10,968 bases of DNA, from positions 1 through 10,968 of the forward strand of contig MFAC01000031.1 in NCBI GenBank assembly GCA_001774455.1, in the 5' to 3' direction. The first letter of the stretch is position 1, and each line of letters starts with the position of its first letter. The notes below the pieces were generated by a model. That model worked only from the letters and a program-made list of their open reading frames with translations, was not told the origin of the DNA and did no database searches. Position numbers and translations under genes: made by a program. Source of the DNA: Candidatus Campbellbacteria bacterium RIFCSPLOWO2_02_35_12 (lineage in GTDB: Bacteria > Patescibacteriota > Minisyncoccia > Phycocordibacterales > UBA2163). Below are positions 5,911 to 10,944 of the stretch, piece by piece.

Positions 5911-6771
5911 TTATTGATGTTCGCTTTCAATTTTCCCGCCAAGCGTTCTTAATTCATTTAAAAATTTTTTTGCTTCTTCTTTGCTTGGTGGTTTCCCATG
6001 CCATTTATAATCAAATTCAATTTCTTTTATTCCTTTACCCGGAATAGTGCGCGCTATTATAACAGTAGGTTTTTCATAAATCGCTTTTGCCATATCAATT
6101 GCGTCAATAAATTCTTTAATATTATGTCCGTCAACTTCCATAATATGCCAATTAAACGCTTCATACTTTTCTTTTAGTGGCTCAAGCGGCATAACATCTT
6201 CCGTCATACCGTTTATCTGAATATTATTACGGTCTATAATAGCGGTTAAATTTGAAAGTTTATTTTTACCGACAAACATCACTCCTTCCCAAATATTTCC
6301 GGCATCCTGCTCGCCATCTGACATCAAGCAGTAAGTTCTGAACTTTTTATCATCCATCCGCGCGCCATACGCAATACCCGCCGCCTGCGAAAGTCCGGAA
6401 CCGAGCGGGCCCGATGTCGTTTCAATTCCCGGCAATCTCTCACGCTCCGGATGTCCCTGCAGGCGCGCTCCGAATTTACGAAGCGTCATTGTCTCTTTCA
6501 ATGGAAAATATCCGGCATGCGCCATAGTGGCATAAAGAATAGGCGCGATATGGCCGTTTGAGAGAATAAGTCGGTCTCGCTCTTCCCAATCGGGATTTTT
6601 CGGATTGTGGTTTAAAATATGAAAATAAAAAGCCATGAAAATGTCCGCCATTCCAAGCGACCCTGCTGTATGTCCCGAGCCGGCTTCTGTGAGCATTTTT
6701 ATAACCGTCTGTCTTATTTCATTTGCTTTTTCTTCAAGCTCTTTTATTTTTTCTTCGTGAATATCTGACAT
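5911..6771 (-). CDS. tkt: Transketolase, N-terminal subunit
   Basis: 286-aa thiamine-diphosphate-binding half of the split transketolase. Signatures: AGSGHTAGSLG (30-40, His34), LILSNGHIAPILYA (68-81), GHPERERLPGIETTSGPLG (106-124) running into SGLSQAAGIAYGAR, the cofactor motif DGEQDAGNIWE (152-162) to IIDRNNIQING (178-188), and KWHGKPPS with His258. It pairs with the C-half encoded next, and also starts 21 bp after rpe ends, so both are in one operon. Start MSDIHEEK is the only in-frame candidate before homology; no SD. Split transketolases are established in archaea and many bacteria. Nothing important appears to be missing. Confidence 0.94.
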   Translation of the reverse strand: MSDIHEEKIKELEEKANEIRQTVIKMLTEAGSGHTAGSLGMADIFMAFYFHILNHNPKNPDWEERDRLILSNGHIAPILYATMAHAGYFPLKETMTLRKFGARLQGHPERERLPGIETTSGPLGSGLSQAAGIAYGARMDDKKFRTYCLMSDGEQDAGNIWEGVMFVGKNKLSNLTAIIDRNNIQINGMTEDVMPLEPLKEKYEAFNWHIMEVDGHNIKEFIDAIDMAKAIYEKPTVIIARTIPGKGIKEIEFDYKWHGKPPSKEEAKKFLNELRTLGGKIESEHQ

Positions 6772-6792
6772 TTCTATTTTTTATTTTGTTTT

Positions 6793-7431
6793 TTAATAAT
6801 TTTTTAATTTCTCAATCGCGTCTTTAATATTATCGCTTTCAAAAATCGCTGAACCGGACACAAGCCGATTCGCGCCGGTTTTTATCAATCGTGGCGCGTT
6901 TTTCATATTTACTCCTCCGTCAACGCTTATTATAACTTTTGGAAATCTCTCGCGCAAATCGGCAATCTTGCCGAGCACGCGCTCGTCAAATAGCTGCCCC
7001 TGAAAACCGATTTTCTCAATTCCCATAAATTGCGCGAAATCAATTTTGTCCACGATAGGATAAATGGCATCGTTTGATGTAGTCGTATTTAACGCTATCC
7101 CGAGTTTTGCTCTATCTGAAACAGCGCCAAAAATTTTTTCAAAATTTTTGGCGCTGTCAATGCTTTCAATATGCGCTATTACTCTCTTCGCGCCCGCTTT
7201 TATCCAATTTCCAACAACGATCTCAGGATTTAAAACCATTAAATCCGCTTCAAAATCAAAATCAATAGGGAGCGGCTTACCATCATCCTCAATATAAGGC
7301 CAACTTATAGATGAAACAAATTTCCCATCCATCACATCAATCTGGACAATATTCGCCAATCCTTTGACTTGAGAATATTTTTTGTTCAAATCATCTAAAT
7401 TTTTTGGCATTATAGCCGGTATAATTTCCAT
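6793..7431 (-). CDS. rpe: Ribulose-phosphate 3-epimerase-like protein
   Basis: 212-aa TIM-barrel protein that should interconvert ribulose-5-phosphate and xylulose-5-phosphate. Recognised by IVQIDVMDGKFV (28-39), ADLMVLNPE (62-70), AHIES (86-90), LGIALNTTTS (110-119), FMGIEKIGFQGQLF (135-148), ISVDGGVN (168-175) and GANRLVSGSAIF (186-197). It is divergent: the usual metal ligands are His, Asp, His, Asp, and here positions read Gln30, Asp32, Asp63 and Asp171, so both His ligands are replaced. The loop PGFGGQ reads IGFQGQ. Operon position between rpiB and tkt supports the epimerase role. A related phosphate-binding barrel with another substrate cannot be excluded. No SD. Confidence 0.82.
   Translation of the reverse strand: MEIIPAIMPKNLDDLNKKYSQVKGLANIVQIDVMDGKFVSSISWPYIEDDGKPLPIDFDFEADLMVLNPEIVVGNWIKAGAKRVIAHIESIDSAKNFEKIFGAVSDRAKLGIALNTTTSNDAIYPIVDKIDFAQFMGIEKIGFQGQLFDERVLGKIADLRERFPKVIISVDGGVNMKNAPRLIKTGANRLVSGSAIFESDNIKDAIEKLKNY
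7121..7157. repeat. Perfect 17-bp-arm palindrome inside rpe
   Basis: Arms 7121-7137 (ACAGCGCCAAAAATTTT) and 7141-7157 are perfect reverse complements around TTC. It encodes residues 92-104 of the Rpe-like protein (DSAKNFEKIFGAV) without changing the expected length of the family, so it is not an obvious insertion. Confidence 0.9.
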
Positions 7432-7444
7432 AATTTATTATTAG

Positions 7445-7499
7445 CTCTATTGGTCTTATTGGTCCCATTTGTCCTATCTGTCTTATCTGTCTTATCTCG
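7445..7499. repeat. 9-bp repeat array R3
   Basis: About six units (CTATTGGTC, TTATTGGTC, CCATTTGTC, CTATCTGTC, TTATCTGTC twice) between rpiB and rpe. The related ATAGGTCTTATTTG at 7506-7519 lies inside the end of rpiB and encodes its last residues, so the array has probably rewritten the rpiB C-terminus. Same orientation as the other arrays. Confidence 0.88.
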
Positions 7500-7500
7500 A

Positions 7501-7992
7501 TTACATAGGTCTTATTTGTTTAGTAATTTCTTCTATTTTCGCAATCCTACGTTTATGTCTTTCTTCCCCTATAAATTTTGTCTCAAGCCAAAGCTTCACG
7601 GCTTTTTTGGCGGTCTCTTCATCTAAAAAACGCGCGCCGAGTGAAAGCATATTCGCGTCATTGTGCTCGCGAGAAATTTTAATCTCATTCGGTATTTTCA
7701 TTCTTCCATTATGCTCACATTGCCCATTAAAAACTATAGCTCTTGCATTTGGATACCTATTGGCGACAATCGCCTCGCCTTGCCCTGAGCCGCCTAAAAT
7801 TATTGCTCTCACCTCGTTGAAATTTTTTGACACTTTGCTTGCAGCTTTTGATATTGAATCCGGATAATCATCGTTCTCGTCATATTCATACGCTCCGTAA
7901 TCTTCAACTTCATATCCGAGCGACTTTACGAACGGAATAAGTTTTTCTTTGAGTTTAAATCCGGCATGGTCTGCCGCAAATAAAATTTTCAT
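7501..7992 (-). CDS. rpiB: Ribose-5-phosphate isomerase B
   Basis: 163-aa RpiB/LacAB-family isomerase interconverting ribose-5-phosphate and ribulose-5-phosphate. Motifs: AADHAGFKLKE (6-16, Asp8-His9), DDYPD (41-45), ILGGSGQGEAIVANRYPNAR (65-84) and SREHNDANMLSLGARF (107-122). The E. coli enzyme has a catalytic Cys in the CGTGIG loop; here the loop is GGSGQGE, as in the Mycobacterium tuberculosis type, where a Glu acts as base (Glu73 here). The start ATG 7992 fits the family N-terminus; an in-frame GTG at 8001 overlaps the gap stop (GTGA) and could couple translation. The C-terminal Gln-Ile-Arg-Pro-Met comes from repeat-like sequence. Confidence 0.92.
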   Translation of the reverse strand: MKILFAADHAGFKLKEKLIPFVKSLGYEVEDYGAYEYDENDDYPDSISKAASKVSKNFNEVRAIILGGSGQGEAIVANRYPNARAIVFNGQCEHNGRMKIPNEIKISREHNDANMLSLGARFLDEETAKKAVKLWLETKFIGEERHKRRIAKIEEITKQIRPM

Positions 7993-7997
7993 ATTTA

Positions 7998-9044
7998 TCA
8001 CTTTATATATTTACCGCTTAAAATAATATGTTTGACAAGTGTATTGGCATATCCGACTTCATTGTCATACCACGATAAAACTTTTACTAAATTTCCGCCA
8101 ACTACTTTTGTAAAAGAAAGGTCGGCAATAGCTCCGTATGTATTTCCTATAATGTCAGATGATACGAGTGGTTCTTTTGTTGTCGTAAAAATGCCTTTCC
8201 ACCTTTCCTCATTTGCCGCATCAATAAGCGCTCCGTTTACTTCGTCAATATTTGTGTTCTTTTTTGTGATAAAAGTAATGTCCGCTATTGAGCCAGAAAT
8301 AACAGGTACCCGTAAAGCAATGCCATCAAATTTTCCTTCAAGTTCAGGCATTGCTTTTATCGTCGCGCTCGCCGCGCCTGTTGTGGAAGGAACAATATTT
8401 ATCGCCGCGGCTCTGCCGCGGCGAACATCGCTTTTATTTAGCGCGTCAATAATACTCTGTGTCGCCGTATAACTATGAATAGTATTTAGAAGCGCTTTTT
8501 CAATACCAATTTTCTCATTAAGAATTGCAAGTATGGGGCTTTCGGCATTTGTTGTGCAAGAACCGTTTGAACTTATGTCGCATATCTTAAGTTTGTCTTC
8601 ATTTACTCCCATAAGAATAGTCTCGCCTGAAATTCCACGCGGAGGAGAATCTTTTACGGGCGCCGTGATGACGACTCTTTTCGCGCCTGCGTCTAAATGC
8701 GCTTTTGATTTCTCATAACTTGAAAAAACTCCCGTTGATTCCACTACGATATCAATATCTAAATTTTTCCACGGCAAATTTGATGGTTCTCGCTCGCTTA
8801 AAAACTTTATTTTCTTTCCGTCAAAAATAATTGATGAATTTCCATCCGCGCCGATGACGGTAGCCGATACATCAAAACGGTTTTTTCCGTAAACGCTATC
8901 GTATTTAAGCAGATACGCAATATTTTCAATATCTCCTATATCATTGACAGCGACGAGCTCAAGCTCTGGAGTATCTTTTGCCAAACGCAAAAAAGCGCGC
9001 CCTATTCTTCCCAAACCGTTAATTGCGATTCTTATTTTTTTCAT
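7998..9044 (-). CDS. gap: Glyceraldehyde-3-phosphate dehydrogenase
   Basis: 348-aa phosphorylating GAPDH converting glyceraldehyde-3-phosphate, NAD+ and phosphate to 1,3-bisphosphoglycerate. Seen: INGLGRIGR (8-16), AVNDIGD (32-38; Asp35 suggests NAD preference), ESTGVF (102-107), SNGSCTTNA with the nucleophile Cys163, HSYTATQ with His190, RRGRAAAINIVPSTTGAA (208-225), RVPVISGSIADIT (245-257), and SWYDNEVGYA (324-333). The start MKKIRIAING is at the predicted transcription start; the longer frame to 9140 would translate the promoter and palindromes (SKDSPWMT) and is rejected. First gene of the gap-rpiB-rpe-tkt operon; its stop lies 5 bp before the rpiB ATG. No SD. Confidence 0.96.
   Translation of the reverse strand: MKKIRIAINGLGRIGRAFLRLAKDTPELELVAVNDIGDIENIAYLLKYDSVYGKNRFDVSATVIGADGNSSIIFDGKKIKFLSEREPSNLPWKNLDIDIVVESTGVFSSYEKSKAHLDAGAKRVVITAPVKDSPPRGISGETILMGVNEDKLKICDISSNGSCTTNAESPILAILNEKIGIEKALLNTIHSYTATQSIIDALNKSDVRRGRAAAINIVPSTTGAASATIKAMPELEGKFDGIALRVPVISGSIADITFITKKNTNIDEVNGALIDAANEERWKGIFTTTKEPLVSSDIIGNTYGAIADLSFTKVVGGNLVKVLSWYDNEVGYANTLVKHIILSGKYIK
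8402..8424. repeat. GC-rich palindrome inside gap
   Basis: TCGCCGCGGC-TCT-GCCGCGGCGA, perfect 10-bp arms, encoding the Arg-rich conserved segment (around residues 207-214). The half GCCGCGGCGA is also found at 3160-3169 in the intergenic palindrome cluster. The protein segment is normal for GAPDH, so this may be codon choice rather than insertion. Confidence 0.6.
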
Positions 9045-9049
9045 ACAAA

Positions 9050-9101
9050 TATTATAACAACATATTATTTTTTGTGAAAGCTCTAAAATTTCAACAATAT
9101 G
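9050..9101. repeat. 52-bp direct repeat, left copy
   Basis: Identical over 52 bp to 10145-10196, starting TATTATAACAACATATTATT and ending CAACAATATG. It carries the gap promoter. Both copies are followed by TGTCATCCAAGGAC palindromes. The two copies, 1095 bp apart, bracket the toxin cassette. Confidence 0.95.
9051..9078 (-). promoter_or_regulatory. Leaderless promoter of the gap operon
   Basis: Extended -10 TGT-TATAAT (TATAAT at 9056-9051), with TTCACA (9078-9073) at 16 bp. The predicted transcription start is 9044, exactly the A of the gap ATG. An imperfect inverted repeat (9072-9079 and 9089-9097, TTGTGAAA/TTTCAACAA) overlaps the -35 and might be an operator. Confidence 0.7.
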
Positions 9102-9104
9102 ATG

Positions 9105-9231
9105 TGTCATCCAAGGACTGTCCTTGGAAAATACTGTCATCCAAGGACTGTCCTTGGAAAATACAGGTGCGACATCCGATGTCGCGCCTTCCTGAAACTA
9201 CCAATGTCAAGGCGAGACCTTGACATTGGTA
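9105..9231. repeat. Palindrome mosaic between gap and the toxin gene
   Basis: Four hairpins in a row. A perfect 30-bp tandem duplication (9105-9134 and 9135-9164), each unit containing TCCAAGGACTGTCCTTGGA (9-bp arms, 1-base loop). Then GGTGCGACATC-C-GATGTCGCGCC (9166-9188, one G.T). Then arms 9199-9212 (TACCAATGTCAAGG) and 9218-9231, perfect 14 bp with a CGAGA loop, starting 7 bp beyond the toxin stop. The last could stabilise or terminate the toxin mRNA, but no T run follows on the minus strand. Confidence 0.88.
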
Positions 9232-9238
9232 AATTTAA

Positions 9239-9853
9239 TTAAAAATTTAGACTAAAATCAATTAAACTTTTTTTAATGACATCATCGTCAACTTCAAATT
9301 CTTTGCGATAAATAACTTTTTCCGTATAATCAATATCTTCAAAATAAGCAAGTTGCGACCTGAATATCTTCTCATTAAATTCCACAGAAAAAATCTTTAT
9401 GGCTTTTTCGGCAACTTCCATAATTGAATGGAAATTTTTAAAAATAAAATACATATCAACATAATCTTTCCATTTGGCTCTTCTCCCCAGAGCGTAAGCC
9501 TTCATCGCGGCCAATGTCAAAAGGTCGGCTACTTTTATCACATTATCCAGATTATTTTTAAATTCTATATTAAACGGGTAATGCAAAAAAGTAATTTTTA
9601 CCCCATTTACTAAAAGGGTATATTCGTCCTCTTCGCTTACAAATATTTTCTCAATATTAAAATCATCTGTTATTTTTCTTTTTATTTTTTCAAGGTTAAA
9701 TTCATTAACCGTAAACAAATCAAAGTCTATTGATTCCCTGTGTCCTGTGTGCAAGGATATGGCTGTTCCGCCGACAAGTCCAAAATCTTTGGAAAATTTT
9801 CCGATTAACGGCAAAAGTTTGGTTTGTTGTTCCGTCAAAATTTCTTTATGCAT
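9239..9853 (-). CDS. AbiEii/AbiGii-type nucleotidyltransferase (probable toxin)
   Basis: 204-aa protein of the nucleotidyltransferase fold used by AbiEii and related toxins, which transfer nucleotides to RNA acceptors. Seen: FGLVGGTAISLHTGHRESID (24-43) followed by FDLF, giving the GG..A..H...SxDxD metal/NTP motif; a Lys-rich middle; VADLLTLAAMKAYALGRRAKWKDY (108-131) with VDMYFIF, the conserved KxxDYxD feature. Length is on the short side of the family. The ATG overlaps the upstream gene by 8 bp (ATGCATAA), so translation is coupled, as in antitoxin-toxin pairs. No SD. The family is clear; toxicity and target are inferred. Confidence 0.88.
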   Translation of the reverse strand: MHKEILTEQQTKLLPLIGKFSKDFGLVGGTAISLHTGHRESIDFDLFTVNEFNLEKIKRKITDDFNIEKIFVSEEDEYTLLVNGVKITFLHYPFNIEFKNNLDNVIKVADLLTLAAMKAYALGRRAKWKDYVDMYFIFKNFHSIMEVAEKAIKIFSVEFNEKIFRSQLAYFEDIDYTEKVIYRKEFEVDDDVIKKSLIDFSLNF

Positions 9854-10100
9854 ACTTTTTGAAATAAAGGTTGAAATAATTTTTTATTTTTGGACGATAA
9901 TTATTTCTTTTTTGACTTATTTGTTTTTTGAAAATAATAGCGGATTTTTTAACTCCTAAAATTGAAAACATTTCTTTAACATCGTCAATGTCGCCGTAAT
10001 TCAGAACATTCTCAACAATAGCTTCTTCTGAAAGATTATCGTAATTTCTCGTACCCCAGACGAGATATGGTCTTTCTTTGATAAAATTGCTGATGGTCAT
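9846..10100 (-). CDS. Small partner of the AbiEii-like toxin (candidate antitoxin)
   Basis: 84-aa basic-ended protein: MTISNFIKERPYLVWGT, then SEEAIVENVLNYGDIDDVKE (24-43), MFSILGVKKSAI, and a Lys/Arg/Tyr-rich C-terminus (60-84). The ENVLNYGDIDDVKE stretch resembles small DUF6922-like proteins that often precede AbiEii genes (from memory, not searched). It is first in the operon and overlaps the toxin gene by 8 bp. The ATG sits at the predicted transcription start, so the mRNA appears leaderless. An antitoxin and autorepressor role is inferred from position; no winged-helix motif as in AbiEi is evident. Confidence 0.75.
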   Translation of the reverse strand: MTISNFIKERPYLVWGTRNYDNLSEEAIVENVLNYGDIDDVKEMFSILGVKKSAIIFKKQISQKRNNYRPKIKNYFNLYFKKYA

Positions 10101-10106
10101 AGTTAA

Positions 10107-10115
10107 ATTATAACA
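10107..10115 (-). promoter_or_regulatory. Leaderless promoter of the toxin operon
   Basis: Extended -10 TGT-TATAAT (TATAAT at 10112-10107). The predicted start is 10100, exactly the A of the ATG. The surrounding sequence matches that upstream of fba. Confidence 0.65.
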
Positions 10116-10119
10116 CTTT

Positions 10120-10136
10120 CGGAAGAATAACTTCCG
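10120..10136. promoter_or_regulatory. Candidate operator of the toxin operon
   Basis: CGGAAG-AATAA-CTTCCG, perfect 6-bp arms, in the spacer and -35 zone of the leaderless promoter. The position suits autorepression by the small partner protein or complex. The matching place before fba keeps CTTCC but lacks the other arm, so the palindrome is specific to this operon. Confidence 0.5.
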
Positions 10137-10144
10137 TAATTATT

Positions 10145-10196
10145 TATTATAACAACATATTATTTTTTGTGAAAGCTCTAAAATTTCAACAATATG
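10145..10196. repeat. 52-bp direct repeat, right copy
   Basis: Identical to 9050-9101. It carries the same TTCACA / TGTTATAAT promoter on the minus strand (TATAAT at 10151-10146), with a predicted start near 10139, about 39 bases before the small partner gene, giving the toxin operon a possible second promoter. Confidence 0.95.
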
Positions 10197-10240
10197 TGTC
10201 ATCCAAGGACTGTGTCATCCAAGGACTGTCCTTGGAAAAT
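10197..10240. repeat. Palindrome module next to the right 52-bp repeat
   Basis: A broken unit TGTCATCCAAGGAC (10197-10210) followed by a full unit (10213-10240) with TCCAAGGACTGTCCTTGGA. Same family and same order as 9105-9164, but only one complete palindrome. It lies 14 bp beyond the stop of the four-helix-bundle gene. Confidence 0.85.
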
Positions 10241-10254
10241 AGTTATCCGACTAA

Positions 10255-10905
10255 TTACCAATTTCCGGCTTGCTTTTTTCTTTGTTCTGAACGACTTTTA
10301 TAAAGTTTCTCCGTAAAACCTCCTTCTTCCAAAAAACTTTTTTCAAGCGCGGTAAGCTGTCTGTCAAGAAGATAATTTGTCTGATTTATGAGACAGATTG
10401 CGCAGTTGGCGGCATCCTCCGGATCGGACATATAAGACTTGTAAGTCTCATATGTCCTATTGGACTTATAAGCCAGCTCGCGCGCCACTTTTGCTCGTGG
10501 CTCAATTTTGCTCCAAAGTTTCAAGCCCTTTTGGCGCAAAAAATCTTCGTAGTCCTCCAAAAGCTCGGCTTGACTTGCGCGCGCTACGCCGACAAGTTTT
10601 AGCTCGGTCTTTTTGGAAGTGCCTGACGCTTGAGAGCCCTCTGCGATGTTTTGTCGTCCGGAGCGAGCCGCCTGAATCATCTGGTCGCTCATTCGTGACC
10701 AATACTGCCGCCGTGGCGGCCGTTTTGTCTTATCGGTCTTATATGTTCTATTGGTCTCATCGGTCTTATTTGTCTTATCGGTCCAATTTTCCACATACCA
10801 CTTACAAAATTCTACCGTGAAGTCATAAACCATGGTGGCAGATTGATATGAAAGCAGTTTTCTATATCCTCCATGCGGAGGAATTAAATTTGTTATATTT
10901 GTCAT
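10255..10905 (-). CDS. Four helix bundle suffix-domain protein with repeat insertions
   Basis: 216-aa protein of the 'four helix bundle suffix' family, related to the S23/rRNA-intervening-sequence bundle; biochemical role unknown. Family hallmarks: LIPPHGGYRKLLSYQSATMV (7-26), YDFTVEFC (27-34), DQMIQAARSGRQNIAEGSQA (74-93), SGTSKKTELKLVGVARAS (94-111), DYEDFLRQKGL (118-128), and INQTNYLLDRQLTALEKSFL (173-192) then EEGGFTEKLY. Residues 42-61 (TDKTNKTDETNRTYKTDKTK) are in-frame 9-bp repeats, followed by a GC palindrome coding for residues 62-66. Residues 147-160 show a similar three-residue rhythm. Start ATG 10905 is the only one after an in-frame stop at 10941-10939; the first codons are themselves repeat-like. 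No promoter or SD recognised. Confidence 0.87.
   Translation of the reverse strand: MTNITNLIPPHGGYRKLLSYQSATMVYDFTVEFCKWYVENWTDKTNKTDETNRTYKTDKTKRPPRRQYWSRMSDQMIQAARSGRQNIAEGSQASGTSKKTELKLVGVARASQAELLEDYEDFLRQKGLKLWSKIEPRAKVARELAYKSNRTYETYKSYMSDPEDAANCAICLINQTNYLLDRQLTALEKSFLEEGGFTEKLYKSRSEQRKKQAGNW
10426..10457. repeat. Inverted repeat within the four-helix-bundle gene
   Basis: Arms GGACATATAAGACTT (10426-10440) and 10443-10457 around GT, 15 bp with one mismatch. They encode residues 150-160 and coincide with the second Tyr/Lys/Thr-rich stretch. Confidence 0.75.
10707..10782. repeat. 9-bp repeat array R4 plus GC palindrome inside coding sequence
   Basis: Six 9-bp units (CTTATCGGT, CTTATATGT, TCTATTGGT, CTCATCGGT, CTTATTTGT, CTTATCGGT) at about 10723-10782, joined to GCCGCC-GT-GGCGGC at 10707-10720. 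Same orientation as the intergenic arrays and in frame with the four-helix-bundle gene, adding about 28 residues at a helix-helix junction. Confidence 0.9.
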
Positions 10906-10944
10906 ATTGGTCTTATTGGTTAATTTGTCTAATTTGTCTTATTC
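10891..10944. repeat. 9-bp repeat array R5 over the start of the four-helix-bundle gene
   Basis: Degenerate units (TGTTATATT, TGTCATATT, GGTCTTATT, GGTTAATTT, GTCTAATTT) run from inside the first codons across the ATG at 10905 and upstream. Residues MTNITN are thus probably repeat-derived. Confidence 0.75.

Noticed and set aside
9045..9140. N-terminal extension of GAPDH (MTVFSKDSPWMT...)
   Set aside because: It would translate the promoter and palindromes; family homology begins at MKKIRIAING and the predicted transcription start is at that ATG.
9105..9164. CRISPR-like or attachment-site repeats
   Set aside because: Two adjacent identical 30-bp units without spacers, each a palindrome; no integrase in the window.
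9199..9231. Intrinsic terminator of the toxin operon
   Set aside because: The 14-bp stem is strong, but no T run follows on the minus strand; kept only as a hairpin.
10255..10905. rRNA intervening-sequence (S23) protein inside a 23S gene
   Set aside because: No rRNA sequence surrounds it; the motifs fit the stand-alone 'suffix' version of the four-helix bundle.
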